Assembly (NCBI GenBank): GCA_905373305.1
Contig: CAJPSM010000011.1
Coordinates: 1-25,501 of the forward strand
Source: an uncultured Streptococcus sp.
GTDB taxonomy: Bacteria; Bacillota; Bacilli; Lactobacillales; Streptococcaceae
DNA: 25,501 nucleotides
Direction: 5' to 3'
A program made the translations under genes and the position numbers. The stretch's first letter is position 1; each line of letters starts with the position of its first letter. The notes below the pieces were generated by a model, which searched no databases, had not been told where the DNA came from, and saw nothing but the letters and a program-made list of their open reading frames with translations. This document shows, in pieces, positions 13,615-20,717 of the stretch.

Positions 13615-13995
13615 TTAAACCCCCGTGATTTGTTTGTAAAGTCGCCCGTAGGCTTGTTTTATTTTGTGTGACTTCTTGCCACCATCAGCCCAATCCTCAA
13701 ACCACTTTCCTTTTGCATGAGGATTTTCTTTCGTCTGGAATTGATATTCAGGATGAAAGTACAATCGTCTTGCGTAAGGAGTGGAATGTACCAGGCTTAC
13801 TACACCTTGGGATGAACGTGAGTAGTCTGGAGCCATTGCTTCGCCTTGCAACACACCTTTATCAAATGGTACGACTTGTGCCTGCACAACTTCTGTATGC
13901 AGGTATTCAGCAGTCTGTTCCAGCGCTATGATTTGAGCCCTTTCCAGTTTGCTGATAGTACCAAAATCTAGCTTTACTGTAGACTTCGCAAACAT
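13615..13995 (-). CDS. Minor capsid protein 2 family / head-tail joining protein
   Basis: 126 aa from the chosen ATG (MFAKSTVKLDFGTI). The reading frame stays open upstream to 14085, but that extension would run 86 bp into the preceding gene. The internal ATG has TTGGAG 7-8 bp upstream and lies 4 bp after the preceding stop, so it is the better start. The body (QTAEYLHTEVVQAQVVPFDKG; SLVHSTPYARRLYFHPE; WFEDWADGGKK) fits the minor_capsid_2 / HK97 gp10-like neck protein pattern. It probably acts at the head-tail interface. Confidence 0.75.
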   Translation of the reverse strand: MFAKSTVKLDFGTISKLERAQIIALEQTAEYLHTEVVQAQVVPFDKGVLQGEAMAPDYSRSSQGVVSLVHSTPYARRLYFHPEYQFQTKENPHAKGKWFEDWADGGKKSHKIKQAYGRLYKQITGV

Positions 13996-13999
13996 AGCA

Positions 14000-14338
14000 T
14001 CACTCCAATCCGATGTAGGTATAGTTGACAGTCCCATCTGGATTTCTAGCTTTCCGGCTATCCACAATCCTTCTGACAATACCAAATACAGTTGCAGTCC
14101 CTCCGCTCAATGTAGGCAAATACGGTGCAATATCACCAACGAAATAAGCTGACCCAGTAATTTGGACCAGCTTCTTCTGTTCGGTTAGGACTGTTTTGAC
14201 ACCGTCCTGATAATTGCATTTTAGACTTTCTCTAAACGCCTCCAAAGGTTCGCCATCTTCAGAAACTCCCTCTTGGTTGACTGTGACTGTGATTGGCGTC
14301 TGACAAAATTGAGGTAATACAAGTTGTGGAAATTTCAT
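14000..14338 (-). CDS. Minor capsid protein 1 family / head completion protein
   Basis: 112 aa from the ATG at 14338, which overlaps the preceding stop (TGATG) and has AAGGAGG 8 bp upstream. A TTG three bases earlier is in frame but too close to that site. Content (PITVTVNQEGVSEDGEP; QKKLVQITGSAYFVGDIAP; GTATVFGIVRRIVDSRKAR) resembles minor_capsid_1 proteins that act as head-completion stoppers in SPP1-like phages. Assignment rests on family-like pattern and the conserved order of four small genes after the capsid gene. Confidence 0.72.
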   Translation of the reverse strand: MKFPQLVLPQFCQTPITVTVNQEGVSEDGEPLEAFRESLKCNYQDGVKTVLTEQKKLVQITGSAYFVGDIAPYLPTLSGGTATVFGIVRRIVDSRKARNPDGTVNYTYIGLE

Positions 14339-14712
14339 CAAATAACCCTCCTTGTCAATCCTGTTTGCTTCAAAAGTTCATAGGTTTTGCGATAAATAAC
14401 AATACCTTGTTCTGTAGCAATATTCCAATTTGATCCAAATTGCATTGACACACCATTAATGCTGTAGTTTGAGACTGTAGTAGCTATCAAATCAGCATTA
14501 ACCTCCTCAAAATCAACAATCTGACAACAAGCCTTTCGGATAACTTCCTGCTGAAATGGTGTCAGATTGTCGAATCCAATGCCACGGATTCGGTTGAACG
14601 TAAGTATATCAATCTTGTCAGAAGCTGATTTAAGTTTGCTAGCCAGTTCTTCTGAATCAGCAGAAATCACACCAACAAACGTCTTTTTGTAATAATCTGG
14701 ACTAGCATACAT
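14338..14712 (-). CDS. Head-tail connector (adaptor) protein
   Basis: A 124-aa largely helical protein (MYASPDYYKKTFVGV; DKIDILTFNRIRGIGFDNLT; FQQEVIRKACCQIVDFEE). A small helical protein two genes after the capsid gene, with the -LTPFQQEVIRKA- and IDFEE-type pattern, is the normal adaptor docking under the portal (gp6/gp15-like). Two adjacent cysteines (KACCQ) are notable. AAGGAG lies about 9 bp before the ATG. Role from family resemblance and synteny. Confidence 0.68.
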   Translation of the reverse strand: MYASPDYYKKTFVGVISADSEELASKLKSASDKIDILTFNRIRGIGFDNLTPFQQEVIRKACCQIVDFEEVNADLIATTVSNYSINGVSMQFGSNWNIATEQGIVIYRKTYELLKQTGLTRRVI

Positions 14713-14717
14713 GACTG

Positions 14718-14933
14718 TTACTCCTTAGCTCCTTTGAGCTTCTTGATTTCATCCTTAGCATTTTTCAAGTCAGCCAAAACTTTTTCGTACTCCTCTTTTG
14801 ACACCTTGTCAACAGATTCACCATATTTTAGTTCACCGTCTTCGTAAACTTCAAAGCCACGACCAACAAAATCATTGATCGCTGACTCATCAATATCATA
14901 GACGCGAGCGCCCTTAATTGCTTTTAATACCAT
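14718..14933 (-). CDS. Small protein encoded right after the major capsid gene
   Basis: A 71-aa protein. Its N-terminus (LKAIKGARVYDIDESAINDF, GRGFEVYEDGE) looks like a small domain with a 'residue A-I-x-DF-x-x-RG' helix. The C-terminal third is charged coiled coil (EEYEKVLADLKNAKDEIKKL). Proteins of this sort are common after capsid genes in Firmicutes phages. They may be decoration or head-assembly factors, but the role is unknown. AAGGATGGTG precedes the ATG. Confidence 0.6.
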   Translation of the reverse strand: MVLKAIKGARVYDIDESAINDFVGRGFEVYEDGELKYGESVDKVSKEEYEKVLADLKNAKDEIKKLKGAKE

Positions 14934-14951
14934 ATGCTACACCATCCTTTC

Positions 14952-15851
14952 TTACGCTGTCGCGTTGATAAAGATACCAGCTGCTTTATTCTTGATCAAG
15001 AATGCATCCATGTAGAAGCGAGATTGAAGCAAGTAGTTGTCAGCTGTACGCGAGTCATGCCCTGGTGTAAATACTTTGATGTAAGAGTATTTTTCACGAG
15101 CAACTTCACAAGATGGGTGGATCAAGATGAAGTTCATTTGTTTTGCTTCATCTGTTGCGACACAACCATTTGTAAAGTTGTATTGTGATTTCATGCGAGC
15201 TGATTGCACTTGTTTGATTTTAACGTCATCAAGGCTATAGATAGAGCGTTTGACGTCGCCATTTGAACCATTCACTCCTAGCACACGTTGGATGTCTTTA
15301 GCCTGTTTGAAGAGCTTGTTGACAGCTGGAGTGACATACAAAATGCGACCTTCAGACGGTACACCTGCTTCGTCCATTTTTTCCATGGCGTCATCAAATT
15401 TTTGCAAGATATTTTCTGCAGTCAATGTTGTAGTGTCGATAGTAGCACCGTTAGCAGTATACTTGCCTGCTTCTGTGTAGAGTTTTGAGAACACGTAGCA
15501 ATCTTTTTCAGGAATACCTTGTTCAGTTTCCAGAGTATTTTGGACATTGGCAATAGAGACGACCAGGTTTGTTTCATCAACATCCATAGGATCGATTGCA
15601 AATTCGATGTCGCGGTCATGTTCGAGTTTCTTTGGTTCCCAATAGTTTGAAATTGTTCCAGAATTAAAACCGATAGTTTGACGATTGTGGTCTTTGTAAC
15701 CAGATACTGTAATGTTTGGTAGCTTGATTGTTTGGGCGTTGATAAATTTCACTTGCGGATTTGAGTTAAACAAATCTACAGACGCAAGTTCTTTTGCATA
15801 TTTTTGATGCAAAGCTTGTTCGAATTGTTCTGCGTAGTTATAAACTGTCAT
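14952..15851 (-). CDS. Major capsid protein
   Basis: A 299-aa protein that forms the icosahedral shell. MTVYNYAEQFEQALHQKYAK, the FINAQTIKLPNITVSGYKDH segment, LEHDRDIEFAIDPMDVDETN and the C-terminal YLLQSRFYMDAFLIKNKAAG are typical of HK97-fold capsid proteins of the streptococcal group that use a separate scaffold. No protease gene is present, and the N-terminus begins directly with capsid-like sequence, so proteolytic maturation is unlikely. Strong AGGAGA ribosome-binding site upstream. Immediately downstream of the scaffold gene. Confidence 0.9.
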   Translation of the reverse strand: MTVYNYAEQFEQALHQKYAKELASVDLFNSNPQVKFINAQTIKLPNITVSGYKDHNRQTIGFNSGTISNYWEPKKLEHDRDIEFAIDPMDVDETNLVVSIANVQNTLETEQGIPEKDCYVFSKLYTEAGKYTANGATIDTTTLTAENILQKFDDAMEKMDEAGVPSEGRILYVTPAVNKLFKQAKDIQRVLGVNGSNGDVKRSIYSLDDVKIKQVQSARMKSQYNFTNGCVATDEAKQMNFILIHPSCEVAREKYSYIKVFTPGHDSRTADNYLLQSRFYMDAFLIKNKAAGIFINATA

Positions 15852-15870
15852 AATTTAATTCTCCTTTTTC

Positions 15871-16455
15871 TTAAAGACCAAACGCTGCAGCAATGGCATC
15901 AGTTTGGTTAGTTTGTTGTGTTTTACCGGTAGATCCGATTTGTTGAAACCCAGTTGACTCTTCTTTATTTGGCTTCAGTGCAGGAACGTCTTCCAAAACT
16001 TTTGCGACAATAGCTTTGAAATCTTCTGGTTTCGATTCAAGTGTGAGAGTTGATGTATCAGCCAATTTCATCACATAAGGTAGTACACCAACAGGCAATC
16101 CTTCCTCGATTGCTGCTAATTGTAGATTTCGCTCTAAATTAGCTTGCAATGCACTTGCTTGTGCCTGCGTTAACTGTTGCTGTAGTGATGTGACGTCTGG
16201 TGTTGCATCAGCTTTCTGCGACTTAAAAGCAGTAATAGCTTGAGCCATTTCTTCACCACTCAATCCTTGCTGCTTAAAGTAATTTTTTAGCACGGTGTCT
16301 TCAGCAACCTTTTGCTTGCCTTCGACAATGCTAGCGATTTTGTCATAGTCAATCTCAGGAGTGCTAGCTGGTTGAGTTTGGCTTGACGTGTCTTGTCCAC
16401 CTGCAGAGCCAGTTCCTGTATCTGCATTATGGAAAAATAGTTTGCGTTTGAACAT
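15871..16455 (-). CDS. Capsid scaffolding protein (DUF4355-like)
   Basis: A 194-aa protein with a Gln/Thr/Ser-rich N-terminus (NADTGTGSAGGQDTSSQTQP), a charged helical middle (DYDKIASIVEGKQKV; SLQQQLTQAQASALQANLER) and a short terminal helix (DAIAAAFGL). This three-part layout, right before the capsid gene, is typical of phage scaffolds that guide prohead assembly and then leave. AAAGGAGAACGCT precedes the ATG. It is the first gene after two tandem terminators, so its expression needs read-through or a separate start point. Confidence 0.85.
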   Translation of the reverse strand: MFKRKLFFHNADTGTGSAGGQDTSSQTQPASTPEIDYDKIASIVEGKQKVAEDTVLKNYFKQQGLSGEEMAQAITAFKSQKADATPDVTSLQQQLTQAQASALQANLERNLQLAAIEEGLPVGVLPYVMKLADTSTLTLESKPEDFKAIVAKVLEDVPALKPNKEESTGFQQIGSTGKTQQTNQTDAIAAAFGL

Positions 16456-16465
16456 AGCGTTCTCC

Positions 16466-16530
16466 TTTCAGTTTTAAGGGTGTCTCCCTATTTCAGTTAT
16501 TGTCACTGGTGTCTCCACGTAGTTTTCAGT
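16466..16530 (-). repeat. Imperfect repeats in the scaffold gene leader
   Basis: On the minus strand AACTGAAA-type octamers occur three times (plus-strand TTTCAGT at 16524, 16491 and 16466), and GGAGACACC occurs twice (plus-strand GGTGTCTCC at 16508 and 16479). The last AACTGAAA leads into the real ribosome-binding site GGAGA. No consensus promoter is visible. Confidence 0.6.
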
Positions 16531-16538
16531 CTTCGGAC

Positions 16539-16570
16539 AAAAAGAAAACCGTACGGGATTCCATACGGTT
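16539..16570 (-). terminator. Intrinsic terminator upstream of the scaffold gene (distal of a pair)
   Basis: The minus strand reads AACCGTATGG, loop AATC, CCGTACGGTT, a 10-bp stem with one G·U pair, followed by TTCTTTTTG. It stands 84 bp before the scaffold start codon and closes the stretch holding the MuF gene and two small ORFs. Confidence 0.85.
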
Positions 16571-16577
16571 AGAGTAT

Positions 16578-16608
16578 AAGAAAAACCGCCTCGAATTCGA
16601 CGCGGTTT
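16578..16608 (-). terminator. Intrinsic terminator upstream of the scaffold gene (proximal of a pair)
   Basis: The minus strand reads AAACCGC and GCGGTTT as outer stem, with a further TCGAATTCGA inner helix separated by a G-G mismatch, then TTTTTCTTATAC. The outer stem is 7 bp. With the next hairpin 8 bp away it forms a tandem terminator inside the late region. Confidence 0.8.
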
Positions 16609-16634
16609 ATAGCAATTTACAGTAATTTATAGCA
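16606..16634. repeat. Three 10-bp-phased TTTAYAG repeats
   Basis: The plus strand reads TTTATAGCAA, TTTACAGTAA and TTTATAGCA(G) in direct succession at exactly 10-bp spacing, starting in the terminator stem. The pattern recalls the TTTAC array at the prophage end (711-740). Function unknown; possible protein-binding or recombination site. Confidence 0.55.
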
Positions 16635-16669
16635 GTCTATTCCTGCCAGTCAAGATGTTGGATCACCTC

Positions 16670-16921
16670 CTAATCTTTAATGGCACGATTTGAAACCTTG
16701 GCGTAAACATCCACATAAGTCTCATTCTTGTCTCCGTTATGCGTGATTTCTGCATAATTTCCACAAGGTTCGCTTGATGTAATTGCGTTCGTACTAACAA
16801 GAGCTTTCCAATTTTGCAGGGTCTTGCTAAACCAAACTACAAAGCAGTCTTCTGCTTTGATTTCACGATCTGATAAGCGCGAAAATTCTTGTGATGCCAA
16901 TTGTTTTGCTTTTTCTAACAT
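16670..16921 (-). CDS. DUF6275-like phage protein
   Basis: 83 aa from the ATG at 16921 (MLEKAKQLASQEFSRLSD), chosen because CGGAGG lies 7 bp upstream. The frame is open further to 16990, but without a better site. The core VVWFSKTLQNWKALVST ... YAEITHNGDKNETYVDVY matches the small DUF6275 family of Firmicutes phages (VVW-x-KTLQN-KAL, ITYNGDK-E-Y-D-Y pattern). Function unknown. It is the last gene before the tandem terminators and lies two genes downstream of the MuF-metallopeptidase gene, so it is accessory rather than structural by position. Confidence 0.7.
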   Translation of the reverse strand: MLEKAKQLASQEFSRLSDREIKAEDCFVVWFSKTLQNWKALVSTNAITSSEPCGNYAEITHNGDKNETYVDVYAKVSNRAIKD

Positions 16922-16983
16922 TTCATTCCTCCGTTTTTTCATATCTGAGTACAAAAAAAGCACCTTGTCGGCGCTCTGTGATA

Positions 16984-17241
16984 TTAACAATCGTAAAATA
17001 CATGCTTCTCACGTTGCAGTCTAAGTCTTTTCTCATCTGAATCATAGCCGTACTCATCTGCAAAATAATCGTATCGATCTTTGATACATTTGTCTAGTTT
17101 CGCTTCAAAGATATCGCTCTCTTCTTGTGGTCCATAGATAGCCGCTACAGGAAAAATCGGGGCTACTAAACGATATCCAAAGATGTCGCTGAATGTATCT
17201 GCTTTTTCTGCTACACGTAGATAGCTTTCGATAATCCGCAT
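16984..17241 (-). CDS. Unrecognised 85-aa protein directly downstream of the MuF-metallopeptidase gene
   Basis: I do not recognise this protein. It has a hydrophobic middle (FGYRLVAPIFPVAAIYG) and a charged, tyrosine-rich second half (DKCIKDRYDYFADEYGYDSD), ending with a terminal cysteine. No signal peptide or long membrane segment is clear. It starts 2 bp after the stop codon of the MuF gene, with a strong AGGAGAGG ribosome-binding site, so it is co-expressed with it. If the MuF C-terminal domain is toxic, this is the best-placed candidate immunity protein. That is inference from gene order only. Confidence 0.6.
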   Translation of the reverse strand: MRIIESYLRVAEKADTFSDIFGYRLVAPIFPVAAIYGPQEESDIFEAKLDKCIKDRYDYFADEYGYDSDEKRLRLQREKHVFYDC

Positions 17242-17243
17242 GA

Positions 17244-19013
17244 CTACCTCTCCTTTAGTTTATTTATAACATAATTATAACTCTCAGGAAAAGTTTTTTC
17301 AAGTATTTCTCTGCGTTCATCATCAAATTGTGCCTCAAACACATGCGCAAAAAACTCGCTCTCGATATTTCCTTTTTTCTCCCAGTAAACGAGCGAGTGC
17401 GAATACTTACCTTGTATTCTACCTTCACTCAACGCTCCTAATATATCAGATGCCGAAGAGGCTTTATCGTTGATATGGATTGCTTCGAAAATAGTCTCGT
17501 CAGATAAATTGATAAAGTCCTTACGTAGAAGTTGCAGTATTTTTTTATCCTTTGTGAATTCCCAACCCAGCTTCTCATCTATTTGGTGACCAAATTCATG
17601 GAAATAACCAGTACCAGGTCCGCGAGGGTCGTCTACGTCCTTATACATGTTCAGGAAGAGTTTTCCAGATTCATATCTCACAACTCCTGTTTCTGCAATA
17701 GTTGCAATCGCCGACTGGTCGGCTAGTCTTGCAAACAAGTCTTGCCCAAGCTCTGTACCTCCCTTGAATTTTTTTCGAGTCGCATCGATATACATGTGTC
17801 GTGTCTCTGCAGCAATCTTCTTCGAAGCTACGCCACTAGTATCTCTAGGCAATCTCTGACGATTGATGAATTTCTTGTAATCACTATCACTTTCGAGTGA
17901 AAGCTCTTGGTATAATTTGTATCCTTTCTCCGCTTCAAAGTATTTCAGATTCTCTTCTGCATTAGACTTAAGTTTAGACCATTCTTCCGCCCTTAATGTG
18001 TACTTCTGAATATTGTCTTCATCGAGACTGAACTGCGATAATCTGCTAAAGCGTTTCTCCTGTCGCTTAGCATGCTGAACTTTGTTGTCCAGTAACTGTC
18101 TTTCCTTGATGTCGTCCAATTCCTGATTTGTGAATATTTTCTCTGGCTCGCTACTGATTCCAGGGAAATAAGTTGTATGCTTATCTTTGCAGTTAGGGTG
18201 ATACAAACCAGCTGCAATTGCAGAACTTAACAATGGATATGGACCATCAGCCGCACTGCCTCCTGACCAGACATTATCAATCAATACTTTGCCTTCAAAA
18301 GGCATACACAGAGGACATGCATTCGATCGCTTGTTTAAGATAACAGTATGAATCCCCCACTCCTGGCGCTTGACTCCCTCACCCATTAGGTAGGCTCTTT
18401 TGGTTGCTGTTCGAATGGCCATATCGGCGTACGATACGATATTAACTATGGCCCCGTTACTGTACTGGATGCATGTGATACCCCGACTTAGAAAATCCTT
18501 GGTGGCCATATCCACTGACTGCTCATAAGTCTTAGCTCCTGTGTTAGCTGCTACCTGAGCATCAAATATTGTGCGCCTGTACTGGTCGTCTGTATACCGC
18601 AATACAGCATGCTCTGCCGTCTTCATATCATGCTCGACCGAGTTAAGTAACGCATTCAACTTTCGTTCGTTGATAGCAAAAAATGAAGCCCCTAGATTAT
18701 CTTTTCCACTGTTAAATTCAAAACCGTTCTTGATAGCTTCCAGGATAGACATTTCCTCATCATCCATGCCTTGCCTATAGGCTTCTTGTATAGCTGTGGA
18801 AATCTTGCTATTGATATTGGCAAACTCTTTGCTATATTTTTTGGCATTATCTCGCTTAAATCGTTCAAGCTCTTTCAATTGAGCGACCTGCCATTGTTCC
18901 CATTCAAAACCTTCAGCAGTTTCCTCTGCCTTATGCCTTCCTAGATTTCTAATCATGGAATCAAGCAGATCGTTTTCAATTCGCTCAAATGCTTTAGATA
19001 CATCATAAGCCAT
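17244..19013 (-). CDS. MuF-type minor capsid protein with C-terminal HEFGH metallopeptidase-like domain
   Basis: A 589-aa protein. Residues 1-340 match the phage minor capsid/MuF (SPP1 gp7-like) family: helical N-terminus, FEWEQWQVAQLKELERF, and the conserved cysteine part KRSNACPLCMPFEGKV (C233, C236) with GLYHPNCKDKHT (C275). Such proteins sit in the head by the portal and can enter the cell with DNA. Residues ~390-589 are an extra domain: ETRHMYIDATRKKFKGG, then FHEFGHQIDEK with the zincin HEXXH motif (H472, E473, H476), then ESEFFAHVFEAQFD where E553 is the likely third zinc ligand. Layout and C-terminal position recall MuF polymorphic toxins of Firmicutes prophages. Head maturation or injection-related proteolysis is an alternative. 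AAGGTG lies 7 bp before the ATG. Confidence 0.85.
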   Translation of the reverse strand: MAYDVSKAFERIENDLLDSMIRNLGRHKAEETAEGFEWEQWQVAQLKELERFKRDNAKKYSKEFANINSKISTAIQEAYRQGMDDEEMSILEAIKNGFEFNSGKDNLGASFFAINERKLNALLNSVEHDMKTAEHAVLRYTDDQYRRTIFDAQVAANTGAKTYEQSVDMATKDFLSRGITCIQYSNGAIVNIVSYADMAIRTATKRAYLMGEGVKRQEWGIHTVILNKRSNACPLCMPFEGKVLIDNVWSGGSAADGPYPLLSSAIAAGLYHPNCKDKHTTYFPGISSEPEKIFTNQELDDIKERQLLDNKVQHAKRQEKRFSRLSQFSLDEDNIQKYTLRAEEWSKLKSNAEENLKYFEAEKGYKLYQELSLESDSDYKKFINRQRLPRDTSGVASKKIAAETRHMYIDATRKKFKGGTELGQDLFARLADQSAIATIAETGVVRYESGKLFLNMYKDVDDPRGPGTGYFHEFGHQIDEKLGWEFTKDKKILQLLRKDFINLSDETIFEAIHINDKASSASDILGALSEGRIQGKYSHSLVYWEKKGNIESEFFAHVFEAQFDDERREILEKTFPESYNYVINKLKER

Positions 19014-19230
19014 TGCAGTACACCTTAAAACCTTGCGCTTTAAAACTTCTCAATTGTCGTTTCAAAGCTGTTTTACTAGGCATTTTGAGGTTGAGCATAT
19101 CCAACTTGTTGTTCTTCTCAACAGCATAGATACCGAACTCTACATTATCGCTCGCTATCTGTAGAAGTCCCTGCGCTTCCTTCTGACTCATATGATAGAT
19201 CCTCTGTCCTATCGTCACCGTCTTCAGCAT
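19003..19230 (-). CDS. Small ORF overlapping the portal gene end
   Basis: A 75-aa basic protein (MLKTVTIGQRIYHMSQKEAQ; SDNVEFGIYAVEKNNKLD; RSFKAQGFKVYCNG). It overlaps the 3' end of the portal gene by 86 bp in another frame and the MuF gene by 11 bp. The ATG at 19230 has AAGGAGG 6 bp upstream inside the portal coding sequence, strong evidence that it is translated. The pattern (YH-x-NQ-type start, -FGIYAVEK-, -QGF-V-CNG end) looks like a conserved small phage protein. Function unknown; it could be head-assembly related by position. Confidence 0.65.
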   Translation of the reverse strand: MLKTVTIGQRIYHMSQKEAQGLLQIASDNVEFGIYAVEKNNKLDMLNLKMPSKTALKRQLRSFKAQGFKVYCNGL

Positions 19231-20716
19231 CTTCAGCCTCCTTCTCTATCTCAAAATCGTTAGCAACTTCATTCAATGATGGCACGTTGACTTCTGTCAC
19301 ACCTTGCTCCACTTTGATTCTTGCCACTTCCTGGTCTTTCCATTCCTGGTCTTTTGAGTCACCGTATAATTCCTCAACGCTCGCTTCAATCGACATGATA
19401 CCACCTGTCTTAGCCTTAGAAACTGTCTCAACCTGTGATTCAAAACTAGGGTTAGCATACTCACCAAACGGCACGTCGACCTTGACTTTCTGTAGCGGGT
19501 TTTTCTTAAGCACACTATCAGCATTCAAAACCATACTAATTAACTTTGGCAGGTAATCTTGCAGAGCTGTCACAATAGCATTGCGAGTATAGAGAGTTGC
19601 CTTTTCTTTCTCACGTTGTGCCTCAGCATTATCTAGCTTCTTGACATCGATACCGAGTGTTGATGGGCTAATGATACCTTGTAAAGCTAAATCAAGCGCA
19701 GTCACGTATGTACTCAAATAACTTTCGTGCGGGATATTAGCTTGTTGCAATGTGATTGTGTTCTTTGCATCCTCGCCCATTGCTGTCTCAACCTTAATAA
19801 AGCGATGGTCAAAAGGATTGCCCTTACTAATTTCGCCTGTGTAGGGATCTCTGGGAAGTAAGTTCTCAGGAATATACTCTCGTGATCGTCCAGAACGAAG
19901 AGCATCCATCCACTGACTCCAAGACTCATCCAAGCTATCAAAGGCATCTGTCTTACGATCATAGATAGATTGACCACGGCCTTTTACTTTAGGTGACGTG
20001 TAAATCTTAAACGGCAAGCACAAGATAACAGATTTATCGAACTCCACATCGACAAGGTTAGCGGTGTACTCTGTCGCGCTCATATCTAGCTCAGTTTCGC
20101 CCCTGTAGAGCTTATAAGTTAATGAGCCATATCCGTAGATTTCCTCGAGCAAATAGCTCCGTCTGTGTTCTGTGAAGTGCGTGCGGAAAATAACTTCTTT
20201 CAATCTTCCACGGTTGTAGATGCTTTCAATTCTATCTCCACCAACCCATTCAACAATAGGCAATGCTGTAAGTTCCGGATCAAATGAAATACGAAAAGCA
20301 CCATCACCCATCACAAGACTGTCTTTAATCGCCTCCTGCAGTTGATCGTGGAAGTTGCTATCTTCAGCAATCTCTTCCCACAATTTTCCTTGTGTTTCCT
20401 CGGAAAAGTCTAAATCATTCATATCGTGCAGCGTGATATCTACCAACCTATCAACGATGAGACCAGGTATTCCTGTGTGAATCTTTCTAATTTCTTGCCC
20501 AGGAGTACTTGTCGCTCCCCAAAAGTTGATGTTGCTATGTGGTAATTGCTTGTAGAGCTGGTCCAGTTCGTATGAGTCACCGCGATACCAAATTTGGTTC
20601 TTTGCTGCATTATCTTCAAACGTCATTGCCTCTGTAATTGTGATGACATTTGGCTGTGCCTGTTCCAGTTTGAGAAAGCTTCTCATACTCTTTCTGATCA
20701 TGTCCATTATTCCCAC
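19145..20716 (-). CDS. Portal protein (SPP1 gp6-like)
   Basis: A 523-aa protein forming the dodecameric vertex through which DNA enters and leaves the head. MGIMDMIRKSMRSFL start, YKQLPHSNINFWGATSTPG, TGIPGLIVDRLVDI, DSLVMGDGAFRISFDPEL, KGRGQSIYDRKTDAFDSLDE and ISPSTLGIDVKKLDNAEAQR are typical of streptococcal phage portals. The acidic C-terminus (EIEKEAEDAEDGDDRTED) is also usual. The annotated start is a GTG with AAGGA 9 bp upstream, 2 bp before the terminase stop; an ATG nine bases later is an alternative. The last 86 bp also encode another small ORF. Confidence 0.92.
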   Translation of the reverse strand: MGIMDMIRKSMRSFLKLEQAQPNVITITEAMTFEDNAAKNQIWYRGDSYELDQLYKQLPHSNINFWGATSTPGQEIRKIHTGIPGLIVDRLVDITLHDMNDLDFSEETQGKLWEEIAEDSNFHDQLQEAIKDSLVMGDGAFRISFDPELTALPIVEWVGGDRIESIYNRGRLKEVIFRTHFTEHRRSYLLEEIYGYGSLTYKLYRGETELDMSATEYTANLVDVEFDKSVILCLPFKIYTSPKVKGRGQSIYDRKTDAFDSLDESWSQWMDALRSGRSREYIPENLLPRDPYTGEISKGNPFDHRFIKVETAMGEDAKNTITLQQANIPHESYLSTYVTALDLALQGIISPSTLGIDVKKLDNAEAQREKEKATLYTRNAIVTALQDYLPKLISMVLNADSVLKKNPLQKVKVDVPFGEYANPSFESQVETVSKAKTGGIMSIEASVEELYGDSKDQEWKDQEVARIKVEQGVTEVNVPSLNEVANDFEIEKEAEDAEDGDDRTEDLSYESEGSAGTSTDSER

Positions 20717-20717
20717 T

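Noticed and set aside
13996..14085. N-terminal extension of the minor capsid protein 2 gene
   Set aside because: It would overlap the preceding gene by 86 bp without a ribosome-binding site, while an internal ATG at 13995 has TTGGAG at proper spacing.
16922..16990. Longer start for the DUF6275-like gene
   Set aside because: The extension lacks a ribosome-binding site. CGGAGG is spaced correctly for the ATG at 16921, and the family-like sequence begins there.
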